NCBI GenBank assembly: GCA_036337715.1
Contig: JAYZDS010000001.1
Coordinates: 1 to 54,824 of the forward strand
Direction of reading: 5' to 3'
Length of the DNA stretch: 54,824 nt
DNA from: JAURNZ01 sp036337715
Lineage (GTDB): Bacteria > Pseudomonadota > Gammaproteobacteria > Comchoanobacterales > Comchoanobacteraceae
This document shows, in pieces, positions 41,600 to 49,301 of this stretch; within the stretch, counting starts at the first letter, position 1; each line of letters opens with the position of its first letter. The notes beneath the pieces were generated by a model. The model did not search any database. It had not been told where the DNA came from and saw only the letters and a program-made list of their open reading frames with translations. A program made the position numbers and the translations under genes.

Positions 41600-42598
41600 A
41601 TGAATATAAATCAATTCGACTTCAAGTTACCCAACCAATTGATTGCACAAAAAAAAGCAGATCATTCAAATTTATTAATTTACGATAAACAAACACAACA
41701 TATTGATATCGTACCTTTTACACAAATCAATACATATTTGAAAAAACATGACTGTCTTATCATGAATGATACAAAAGTTATCCCGTCACGTCTCAAGGCA
41801 AAGAAAACAACTGGAGCAAGTGTTGAAGTATTTGTTGAAAAAATCATCGGTGTAAATGAAGCATTCGTTATGACCCAGTCAAATCATAAGTTAAAACTGC
41901 CTTCTAAATTAATATTAGCTTCAGGTGATTCTATTTTTCTTGAAGAAACTGATAAAAAACTGATAAGAAAGGCAACCTTTCATATTGACAGTACTTTAGA
42001 ACATTATCTTGAAAAGTACGGAAGCACACCCCTCCCCCACTACATCAAAAGCTCTGAAAGAATAGATCCGAATTATCAGACTTGTTTCGCAAAACATTCT
42101 GGTGCTGTTGCAGCACCCACAGCAGGTCTTCATTTTAATCCTGACATCCTTAAATCACTACCCTGCCCTTATGACTTTATTACGCTTCATGTTGGACTAG
42201 GTACATTTTTACCGGTTAAAACTGAAGATATTAAGAATCACGTTATGCACTACGAACAATATCATATGAATCAACAAACCATTGACTTAGTGAAGCAAAC
42301 AAAAAAACATTCAGGCAGAGTCATTGCGGTTGGGACTACTTCAGTGCGCACATTGGAAGATACATGGCAACAATCATCTGTAATACCTGGCTCAAGAAAT
42401 ACTGATATTTTTATTTATCCAGGATATAACTGGAAAGTTGTCGACGGTATTTTAACCAATTTTCATTTACCAAAATCGACTCTATTTATGCTTGTTTGTG
42501 CAGCCATAGGCGCTGAAGAAGCCCATCGCTGCTATCAGACAGCCATCAAAGCAAATTTAAAATTTTACAGTTATGGCGACGCCATGTTAATTATATAA
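41600..42598 (+). CDS. queA: S-adenosylmethionine:tRNA ribosyltransferase-isomerase
   Basis: A 332-residue QueA. The N-terminus MNINQFDFKLPNQLIAQ aligns with the family start, so the longer open frame to 41525 is not used. Other marks are MNDTKVIPSRLKAKK, GAVAAPTAGLHFN, VGLGTFLPVKTEDI and GVLTNFHLPKSTL-like VDGILTNFHLPKSTLFML. It adds the cyclopentenediol moiety from AdoMet to preQ1 in tRNA, the step after Tgt in queuosine synthesis. It appears leaderless. Confidence 0.95.
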   Translation: MNINQFDFKLPNQLIAQKKADHSNLLIYDKQTQHIDIVPFTQINTYLKKHDCLIMNDTKVIPSRLKAKKTTGASVEVFVEKIIGVNEAFVMTQSNHKLKLPSKLILASGDSIFLEETDKKLIRKATFHIDSTLEHYLEKYGSTPLPHYIKSSERIDPNYQTCFAKHSGAVAAPTAGLHFNPDILKSLPCPYDFITLHVGLGTFLPVKTEDIKNHVMHYEQYHMNQQTIDLVKQTKKHSGRVIAVGTTSVRTLEDTWQQSSVIPGSRNTDIFIYPGYNWKVVDGILTNFHLPKSTLFMLVCAAIGAEEAHRCYQTAIKANLKFYSYGDAMLII

Positions 42599-42613
42599 TC
42601 ACAGGTAACTATT

Positions 42614-43726
42614 TTGACGATTAAATTAAAAATCACTCATACAGATAAACATGCTAGAACAGGGGTAGCGACCATTAATAATAAAGAAATGCGCACCCCA
42701 GCTTTTATGCCAGTTGGCACATGCGGTGCAGTTAAATCTCTAACCACTGAGCAACTGACTACCATTGATGCTGATGTGATATTAGGTAATACATTTCACT
42801 TAATGCTTAGACCAGGCGCAGACTTAATTGAAGCGCATGGCGGACTACATCAATTTAACGGCTGGAAAAGATTAATTTTAACCGACTCCGGCGGCTTTCA
42901 AGTATTTAGCTTATCAACCTTGAATAAGATCTCAGATGATGGCGTAGTTTTCAAATCACCCTACAATGGTCAAAAACATTACTTAACACCCGAAAAAGCA
43001 ATTGAGATTCAACAACAGCTTAATAGTGATATTATGATGGCATTTGATGAATGTATTGGATTACCGGCTGAAAAGAAAGATGTTGAAAAAGCGATGACAC
43101 GGTCAATATCTTGGGCAAAACGATGCATTGACGCCAAAAACAAAAGTAATTGCCATCTTTTTGGCATCATTCAAGGTGGCTTTCATCATGACTTACGACA
43201 AGCATCTTTAGAACAAACTTGTGCATTGCCATTTGATGGCTTTGCGTTAGGCGGGCTTTCTGTTGGGGAGCCAAAAGAAAAAATGGATGACATTGTATCA
43301 AATTTTGCTTACAAGATGCCTGCGAATAAATTAAGGTATTTAATGGGTGTTGGCACACCAGTAGATATAATGAACGCAGTAAGCGCAGGGATAGACATGT
43401 TTGACTGTGTCATGCCAACAAGAAATGCAAGAAATGGTTACCTATTTACACACAAAGGATTAATAAAAATAAGAAATAGCAGGTACAAAAATGACTTCTC
43501 TCCTTTGGATGCAGACTGCCAATGCTTCACCTGTCAAAATCATTCAAGGGCTTATTTACACCATCTCGACAAATGTAATGAAATGACTGGTGCTGTTTTA
43601 AATACCATTCATAATTTATATTTCTATCAATCTCTCATGAGGGCATTGCGTCGAGCCATAGAAGCCGGTAATCTAGATGAGTACATCAAAGAAAATCGTT
43701 TCATTATTGAGGAACCCATTTTATGA
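42614..43726 (+). CDS. tgt: tRNA-guanine transglycosylase
   Basis: A 370-residue TIM-barrel enzyme. The substrate site is LTDSGGFQVFSL, the nucleophile Asp is in FDCVMPTRNARNG, and the zinc site is CQCFTC followed by HH in YLHHLDK. It exchanges G34 for preQ1 in tRNAs with GUN anticodons; the tRNA-Asp(GTC) of this window is a natural target. It starts at TTG 42614; AGGT lies a few bases upstream. It overlaps yajC as ATGA. Confidence 0.96.
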   Translation: MTIKLKITHTDKHARTGVATINNKEMRTPAFMPVGTCGAVKSLTTEQLTTIDADVILGNTFHLMLRPGADLIEAHGGLHQFNGWKRLILTDSGGFQVFSLSTLNKISDDGVVFKSPYNGQKHYLTPEKAIEIQQQLNSDIMMAFDECIGLPAEKKDVEKAMTRSISWAKRCIDAKNKSNCHLFGIIQGGFHHDLRQASLEQTCALPFDGFALGGLSVGEPKEKMDDIVSNFAYKMPANKLRYLMGVGTPVDIMNAVSAGIDMFDCVMPTRNARNGYLFTHKGLIKIRNSRYKNDFSPLDADCQCFTCQNHSRAYLHHLDKCNEMTGAVLNTIHNLYFYQSLMRALRRAIEAGNLDEYIKENRFIIEEPIL

Positions 43727-44091
43727 ACATCACATCTTTCTTTAGAATAATTATTCTTTTGTTATCATTACCCACTGCATGGGCTGCAGATACGCCTTCT
43801 AACGCCTCATTCATTGTTAATATGCTACCGTTATTAGCCATTGTCGTTTTTTTCTATTTCATAATCATAAGACCACAGCAACAGGAACAAAATGAATTAA
43901 AAAATATTCAAGATGGTTTAAAAACCAAACAGGAAATATTAACCATGTCAGGTATACTTGGAGAAATAACAAAGACAAAAGATGATTGGGTTCAAATGAA
44001 AACTGTCTCTGACACTTGTTTTTGGATCAAACGTAGTCAAATCCAAAAGGTACTCCCAAATGGGACAATCAAGCACTTAGAATCAAAATGA
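43723..44091 (+). CDS. yajC: Sec translocon accessory protein YajC
   Basis: A 122-residue protein with a leading hydrophobic segment (possible signal, ending AWAAD), a membrane helix (MLPLLAIVVFFYFIIIRPQQ) and the YajC domain (LKTKQEILTMSGILGEI). It associates with SecDF. It overlaps tgt and secD by 4 bases each. Confidence 0.94.
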   Translation: MNITSFFRIIILLLSLPTAWAADTPSNASFIVNMLPLLAIVVFFYFIIIRPQQQEQNELKNIQDGLKTKQEILTMSGILGEITKTKDDWVQMKTVSDTCFWIKRSQIQKVLPNGTIKHLESK

Positions 44092-45881
44092 ACACACCAT
44101 TATATATTCGAAATACTTTCTTTTTTTTGCTTACATTGTTAGCGTTAATTTACAGCTTACCCAACTTTTATGGCGAATCACCAGCCCTGGAAATTAGTGG
44201 ACCAAATATTACAAAGCTGTCTTTGACGCAAGCTTTAAATGCCTCCAACTATAAATTTAAAAGCATAGAAAAGAAAGATCATTCATGGCTGGTTAGATTT
44301 ATCGATACCGAAGATCAATTAGGTGCTCAGAAAAAATTGTCCAATGAGCAACCAAATTGGATTATAGCATTGAACCTTGCTAACAATACCCCTCAATGGC
44401 TTCTTAATATTGGAGCCACACCAATGAAATTAGGTCTCGACTTAAGAGGTGGTGTCCACTTTCTTTTAGACGTTGACATAAAGCCTGTCATTGAAAGTAG
44501 AATCAAAGGGGATTCTCAAGAGGTCGGTGTACAATTAAGAAACAATAAAATTGAAATAAAGCGTATTTTTCACAATGATACATCTATTACCGTTTCGTTA
44601 GAAAATAGTAAGGATTTAAAGCAGGCAATGTCGTTGCTTAAAAGTACTCTAAGAGAATACGACATTCAAATACAGGACAATCAATTAGTACTGATACTTT
44701 CGGCAAATACAGTACAACAACAAACAAAATATACAATCGAGCAGACCATTCAAATACTCTCTAATCGTGTAAATGAACTTGGTGTAAGTGAAGCGGTTGT
44801 CCAGCAGGAAGGCGAAAGCATGGTCAGCATTGATCTTCCAGGCATACAAGACACAGCAAAAGCTAAAGATTTACTTGGAAGCAATGCCCAAGTCAGTTTT
44901 CAACTTGTCAGTAGTCTTGCTAATGATCCAAATGATAGACCATTTGGAACCAAATGGTACACCTATAACAATCGTAAAATATTGTTAGAAGAAACACCAA
45001 TACTTACAGGTGATTCAATTACCTATGCAGCAAGTTTAGTAAGTGACCAAGGTCATGCGGTTCTAATTAGACTCTCAGGTGGTGCAAGCCGTTTTTACAG
45101 AAAAACAGCTGAAAATGTTGGAAATCAATTAGCTGTTGTTTATCAAGAAAAATCGATTGATGATAAATTATCAAATGAAAATAATAAAATATGGCGAAGT
45201 AAATCCAAGGTCATCAGTGTTGCAACAATAAATCAGGCGCTTGGAAATTCTTTCGAAATTAATAATCTTGAAAGCCAAGCATATGCTGAAAAGCTTGCCC
45301 TACTTCTTCGCTCTGGCGCATTAACTGCACCATATGCGATCATCGAAGAAACATTGATTGGTCCAAGTCTTGGAAAAGAAAACATAGCCAAAGGCACATA
45401 TTCTTTAACTATGGGCTTTATGTTGGTGGTTTTATTCATGTTAATTTATTATGTTGAATTTGGAATCATTGCAAACATAGCACTCTTTTTAAATCTAGTC
45501 TTCTTAGTCGCATTATTATCTATTTTGGGAAGTACATTGACATTACCTGGCATTGCTGGCATCGTTTTGACCGTTGGTATGGCTGTTGATGCAAACGTTC
45601 TAATTAACGAACGTATACGTGAGGAACTAAAGCGAGGGTTGTCTCTCGGCATGAGTATCAAAGCAGGCTATGAAAAAGCTTTTGCAACCATTGTTGACGC
45701 TAATGTAACCACCTTAATTGTGGCAATGATTCTATTTGGCTTAGGTTCTGGATCCATCAAAGGTTTTGCCATTACGTTAATCCTTGGGTTGTTGTCGTCG
45801 ATGCTTACATCCATTTACGTCGCCAGAGCAATGACAGAAACATATCGAATTTACCGTAAAAATATGAATATTGGGGTCTAA
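44088..45881 (+). CDS. secD: protein translocase subunit SecD
   Basis: A 597-residue protein with one N-terminal helix, a large periplasmic region starting MKLGLDLRGGVHFLLDVD, and five C-terminal helices including GIAGIVLTVGMAVDANVLINERIREE. SecDF uses proton motive force to pull preproteins across the inner membrane. Length is typical. Confidence 0.97.
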   Translation: MNTPLYIRNTFFFLLTLLALIYSLPNFYGESPALEISGPNITKLSLTQALNASNYKFKSIEKKDHSWLVRFIDTEDQLGAQKKLSNEQPNWIIALNLANNTPQWLLNIGATPMKLGLDLRGGVHFLLDVDIKPVIESRIKGDSQEVGVQLRNNKIEIKRIFHNDTSITVSLENSKDLKQAMSLLKSTLREYDIQIQDNQLVLILSANTVQQQTKYTIEQTIQILSNRVNELGVSEAVVQQEGESMVSIDLPGIQDTAKAKDLLGSNAQVSFQLVSSLANDPNDRPFGTKWYTYNNRKILLEETPILTGDSITYAASLVSDQGHAVLIRLSGGASRFYRKTAENVGNQLAVVYQEKSIDDKLSNENNKIWRSKSKVISVATINQALGNSFEINNLESQAYAEKLALLLRSGALTAPYAIIEETLIGPSLGKENIAKGTYSLTMGFMLVVLFMLIYYVEFGIIANIALFLNLVFLVALLSILGSTLTLPGIAGIVLTVGMAVDANVLINERIREELKRGLSLGMSIKAGYEKAFATIVDANVTTLIVAMILFGLGSGSIKGFAITLILGLLSSMLTSIYVARAMTETYRIYRKNMNIGV

Positions 45882-45886
45882 ACCAT

Positions 45887-46804
45887 ATGAATTTCTTTAA
45901 AAAAGAATCCAAAGTCGATTTTATGTCATTGCGATACAATGCCATAATCTTTTCATTAATTTTAACAGCCGTTGCGATCATTGCCTTAGCTGTTAATGGC
46001 ATTCATTTAAGTTTAGATTTTACTGGCGGTACTCAGGTAAGAATCAAGGATGTAGCAACAGATACCACGTCCCTTAGAGACCAGGTAAGTCAGAAATTTG
46101 GAAACGATGTCATTGTTCAGCGTCTTGGTGCAGGGAATGAATTTATCATAAGGATTGGTGGAAAAATAAAACAAGATGAACAAAGTGCTGTAAAAAAATA
46201 TTTTATTGATAAATTTGGCAAAACACGGTTTACAGGCATTACATTTATAGGTCCTCAAGTCGGTCAGGCGTTATTGATCAATGGTATCATTGCAACAATC
46301 ATTGCATTATTAACCACAATGCTTTATGTCATGGTTAGATTTGAATATCGTTTTGGTTTTAGTGCTATGCTCGCATTACTTCATGACCCTATCGTAATTC
46401 TAGGCTGTTTTGCACTATTTCAACTTGAATTTGATTTAAACTCTTTAGCAGCATTACTAACTATTCTTGGTTATTCTTTGAATGACACCATTGTTGTTTA
46501 TGATCGTGTTAAAGAAAATTTCATAAAAAATAAGCGCATGTCACCAGATGATGTTGTCAATCAAGCCATCAACCAAACGCTTTCAAGAACCATCATGACC
46601 TCAGGACTGACACTCATTGTCGTACTTACATTACTAATATTTGGTGGTGACCAGCTAAGAAACTTTGCTCTATCACTAAGCATAGGTATTATAATAGGTA
46701 CATATTCTTCAATTTATATTGCCGGCTCAATAGCAGTTATGTTAGGCTTAGATCGTGATTCTCTATTACCTAAAAACAGAGATTATTTGAAATATATACC
46801 ATAG
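45887..46804 (+). CDS. secF: protein translocase subunit SecF
   Basis: A 305-residue partner of SecD: LSLDFTGGTQVRI near residue 45, then six helices with ALLHDPIVILGCFALF, LTILGYSLNDTIVVYDRVKEN and the TSGLTLIVVLTLLIFGG segment. It lies 5 bases after secD. Confidence 0.97.
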   Translation: MNFFKKESKVDFMSLRYNAIIFSLILTAVAIIALAVNGIHLSLDFTGGTQVRIKDVATDTTSLRDQVSQKFGNDVIVQRLGAGNEFIIRIGGKIKQDEQSAVKKYFIDKFGKTRFTGITFIGPQVGQALLINGIIATIIALLTTMLYVMVRFEYRFGFSAMLALLHDPIVILGCFALFQLEFDLNSLAALLTILGYSLNDTIVVYDRVKENFIKNKRMSPDDVVNQAINQTLSRTIMTSGLTLIVVLTLLIFGGDQLRNFALSLSIGIIIGTYSSIYIAGSIAVMLGLDRDSLLPKNRDYLKYIP

Positions 46805-46814
46805 GTGAATAAAT

Positions 46815-47036
46815 ATGCCCAAAGATGACATGATAGAAATGGAAGGCGTTGTTGTTGATGTACTCAGAAATACAATCTTCAGAGTGAAACTTGAAAATGG
46901 ACACATCATCACTGCACATATATCAGGCAGAATGAGAAAACACTACATTAAAATATTAAATGGCGACACCGTTGTCGTTGAAATGACACCTTACGACTTG
47001 ACTAAAGGTAGGATTATTTTACGTAAAAAGAAATAA
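46815..47036 (+). CDS. infA: translation initiation factor IF-1
   Basis: A 73-residue S1/OB-fold protein: DDMIEMEGVVVDVL, VKLENGHIITAHISGRMRKHYI and YDLTKGRIILRKKK. It binds the 30S A-site during initiation. In enteric bacteria infA converges on clpA; here the same convergence is kept but two membrane-protein genes lie between. Only 3 bases separate it from the next, convergent gene. Confidence 0.97.
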   Translation: MPKDDMIEMEGVVVDVLRNTIFRVKLENGHIITAHISGRMRKHYIKILNGDTVVVEMTPYDLTKGRIILRKKK

Positions 47037-47039
47037 TTG

Positions 47040-48218
47040 TTACTGCTTTCTTGCTGTTTTGAAAGGTGTTAGCAAGTCTGCTTCATCATCTGTCCTAGCT
47101 GCCGTAGAACCATCTAATTTAAGAGAAAGTTTACTGTACACTTTTGTATCAAGTTCCTGTATTAGACTTTCACTACTTTTAACTTTCTGAAGTGTTTTAT
47201 CAACTTCACATTTGTATAGGCCGCCAAGCATTGTATAGCCATTATCAGCATAACCAACACCATATAAATATTTATAAACTTGGTCACCTTTTTGAACAAA
47301 TTTATGCATAACAAATGTTGCCGCAATACATAAAGCAGCTGCATAAGCCCAGGGAGATGTCGTTGCCACACCCAAAAAAATAGCCATATTACCCAATATA
47401 ACATCGAACTGAACAAATGGTGAAACAACCATAATACTAAACATAAACAATGTAAATATCTCTTTAAAAAGACTAGGCTTACCACAGTAGCCATTATTAA
47501 CATTCTGCCAATTATTTACACTCGTTTTTATATAAGTACTATAAATGCCAGATATTGCTAACAACGGACATAGCACACAAAAGATAGGAAATGAAAACTT
47601 AAAGTAAAGTAATAAACCATAGTAACCCGTCTCTAACAAACTAGTTAAACTACTCAGCGAGATTCTCACTAAATCGACAGCTCTTTGTAATTTAATTTTG
47701 ATAGGCTTTACAAACCACTTAAGTTCTAAAAATTTATCAACTTTTTTACCAGTATAGTTTATATACCAATCTACTGTACTTGAAATCAAGCTTTCCAACA
47801 AAGCAAACAAAACAAACACATTAAAAAATAAATTTAAATAAAAACCAGCACTAATTTTAGATACAATAAAACCGATAACTGTTACTTTAATATGGCGAAA
47901 ATCAACAAGTAATTTACAAGAAATCACATAGACCACACCAATAATAAAAAGGGGAAATAAATAATTAGCCACATATTGATTTATTCTATACCACTTTGAA
48001 TTTGGGTCACTTGGATTAAAGTACTGATTCCAATAACCGTTAATTTTATGAATGGCAAAAGGCACCAAAGTCAAAATCAGATTAGCAAATCTAGCTGGAA
48101 AATCACCCCCAGATTCAAAAAGAATTCTAGCATTTGTTGCCCACTTATAAAATAATTCAACAATGAGATCTAAAGATGATAAATAAAAATAGAAAGCGCT
48201 ATCGGATTTTTTTGCCAT
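47040..48218 (-). CDS. unknown polytopic membrane protein with LLTP tail (pair 2, member B)
   Basis: A 392-residue protein with about seven or eight hydrophobic helices and a soluble C-terminal tail of about 55 residues. The N-terminal layout (LDLIVELFYKWATNARILF, then INGYWNQYFNP) and a later segment (PWAYAAALC...YLYGVGYADN) have counterparts in the upstream neighbour, suggesting a tandem duplication. The tail ends ADLLTPFKTARKQ: a Leu-Leu-Thr-Pro motif beside basic residues. No known domain is recognised. It overlaps member A by 20 bases. Confidence 0.6.
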   Translation of the reverse strand: MAKKSDSAFYFYLSSLDLIVELFYKWATNARILFESGGDFPARFANLILTLVPFAIHKINGYWNQYFNPSDPNSKWYRINQYVANYLFPLFIIGVVYVISCKLLVDFRHIKVTVIGFIVSKISAGFYLNLFFNVFVLFALLESLISSTVDWYINYTGKKVDKFLELKWFVKPIKIKLQRAVDLVRISLSSLTSLLETGYYGLLLYFKFSFPIFCVLCPLLAISGIYSTYIKTSVNNWQNVNNGYCGKPSLFKEIFTLFMFSIMVVSPFVQFDVILGNMAIFLGVATTSPWAYAAALCIAATFVMHKFVQKGDQVYKYLYGVGYADNGYTMLGGLYKCEVDKTLQKVKSSESLIQELDTKVYSKLSLKLDGSTAARTDDEADLLTPFKTARKQ

Positions 48219-49263
48219 AATTATTTCTCTCAGTTAGTTTTTCTGATTGTTTTGTATCATTTCGTTCCTTTCTGATGCTTATCTTTTTTTGTTGTAATAT
48301 ATTAGCACTCACTGGGTTATTTTTAACAGGATTTATATTAGAAATTTTCGGTTTATCGACAAAATTCACACCAAGTATAAATTGCGCCCATGTATAACCA
48401 TTGGTAATTAAAACATGCAAAACATAAAAGGCAACAAACGCAATACCAACGTTAGTCACCATAGTAGCGGATAGCCAAGGTAGTCCTGAAGCAATATTTG
48501 CTGTAAAGCTTGATAGCTGAAAACAGAGCCCTATTAAATTAGCAAGCACAACATAGCCAGCGATCATTTTATACATTGGGAAGTTATAAGTCGCGTCCTC
48601 ACTATTACTGACACAATTTGTAATTACTGATGCATCAATATACTTTTGAAGAAAAGGAGGTAGAAAGTATAATAATATACAAATTGGCATACCCCACAGC
48701 AGCGTCATTTCAGTGGTTACCATAAAATATAAACTACTGAGTATTGCTTCTATAAGGCCAGAAAGTGCAAAAAAAATATTCAAACTAAAACGAATTGAAC
48801 TGTCATCAAATCCACCACTTAAAATACCATACCAAGCAACTGAATTTGAGTAACAAGAATCGAGACTACTTAGAATCATATATGCATAAGCAAGACACAA
48901 AACCATTATATTACTAAGCCATGAAATCTTATTACTTAATGCTCTGATGACGAAATAAAAATTATAACTAAAATCAAAAATCAGGTTTAACACAATGATG
49001 CTCATAGCAATTGGCCAGAAATGATTAGAATGATTAACTTTATTCTTTTGATCAAAGTATTTTACATAATAACGAGATAACTTGTTGGTGAAGTAACCTG
49101 TGAGTTTAATCACAAAAGTATTGATACTATTATTTTTTAAAACGTCATTTAATGTTGCTACGACACGATATAAACATGAAACCACAACATCTAAAATGCC
49201 TTCGAAAAAAAGCCAATATTTGATATTAGAATATGAATTTGTTTTTTTGTCTCGAGGCCTCAC
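48199..49263 (-). CDS. unknown polytopic membrane protein (pair 2, member A)
   Basis: A 354-residue protein with about seven helices and a strongly basic, probably disordered tail (QQKKISIRKERNDTK). It matches member B in the N-terminal LDVVVSCLYRVVATLND...YYVKYFDQ layout and in PWLSATMV...FILGVNFVDK. It starts at GTG 49263, which lies 6 nt after a -10 box and has no Shine-Dalgarno. It is inserted between infA and clpA. Function unknown. Confidence 0.58.
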   Translation of the reverse strand: MRPRDKKTNSYSNIKYWLFFEGILDVVVSCLYRVVATLNDVLKNNSINTFVIKLTGYFTNKLSRYYVKYFDQKNKVNHSNHFWPIAMSIIVLNLIFDFSYNFYFVIRALSNKISWLSNIMVLCLAYAYMILSSLDSCYSNSVAWYGILSGGFDDSSIRFSLNIFFALSGLIEAILSSLYFMVTTEMTLLWGMPICILLYFLPPFLQKYIDASVITNCVSNSEDATYNFPMYKMIAGYVVLANLIGLCFQLSSFTANIASGLPWLSATMVTNVGIAFVAFYVLHVLITNGYTWAQFILGVNFVDKPKISNINPVKNNPVSANILQQKKISIRKERNDTKQSEKLTERNNYGKKIR

Positions 49264-49269
49264 ACCGTA

Positions 49270-49298
49270 ATGTTACTTTATTACTGCGTGAACGGCAA
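49270..49298 (-). promoter_or_regulatory. promoter for membrane-protein pair 2
   Basis: Minus strand: -35 TTGCCG (49298-49293), 17-bp spacer, -10 TAACAT (49275-49270), then 6 nt to the GTG start. It lies in the 38-base gap after clpA. Confidence 0.45.
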
Positions 49299-49301
49299 CT
49301 T

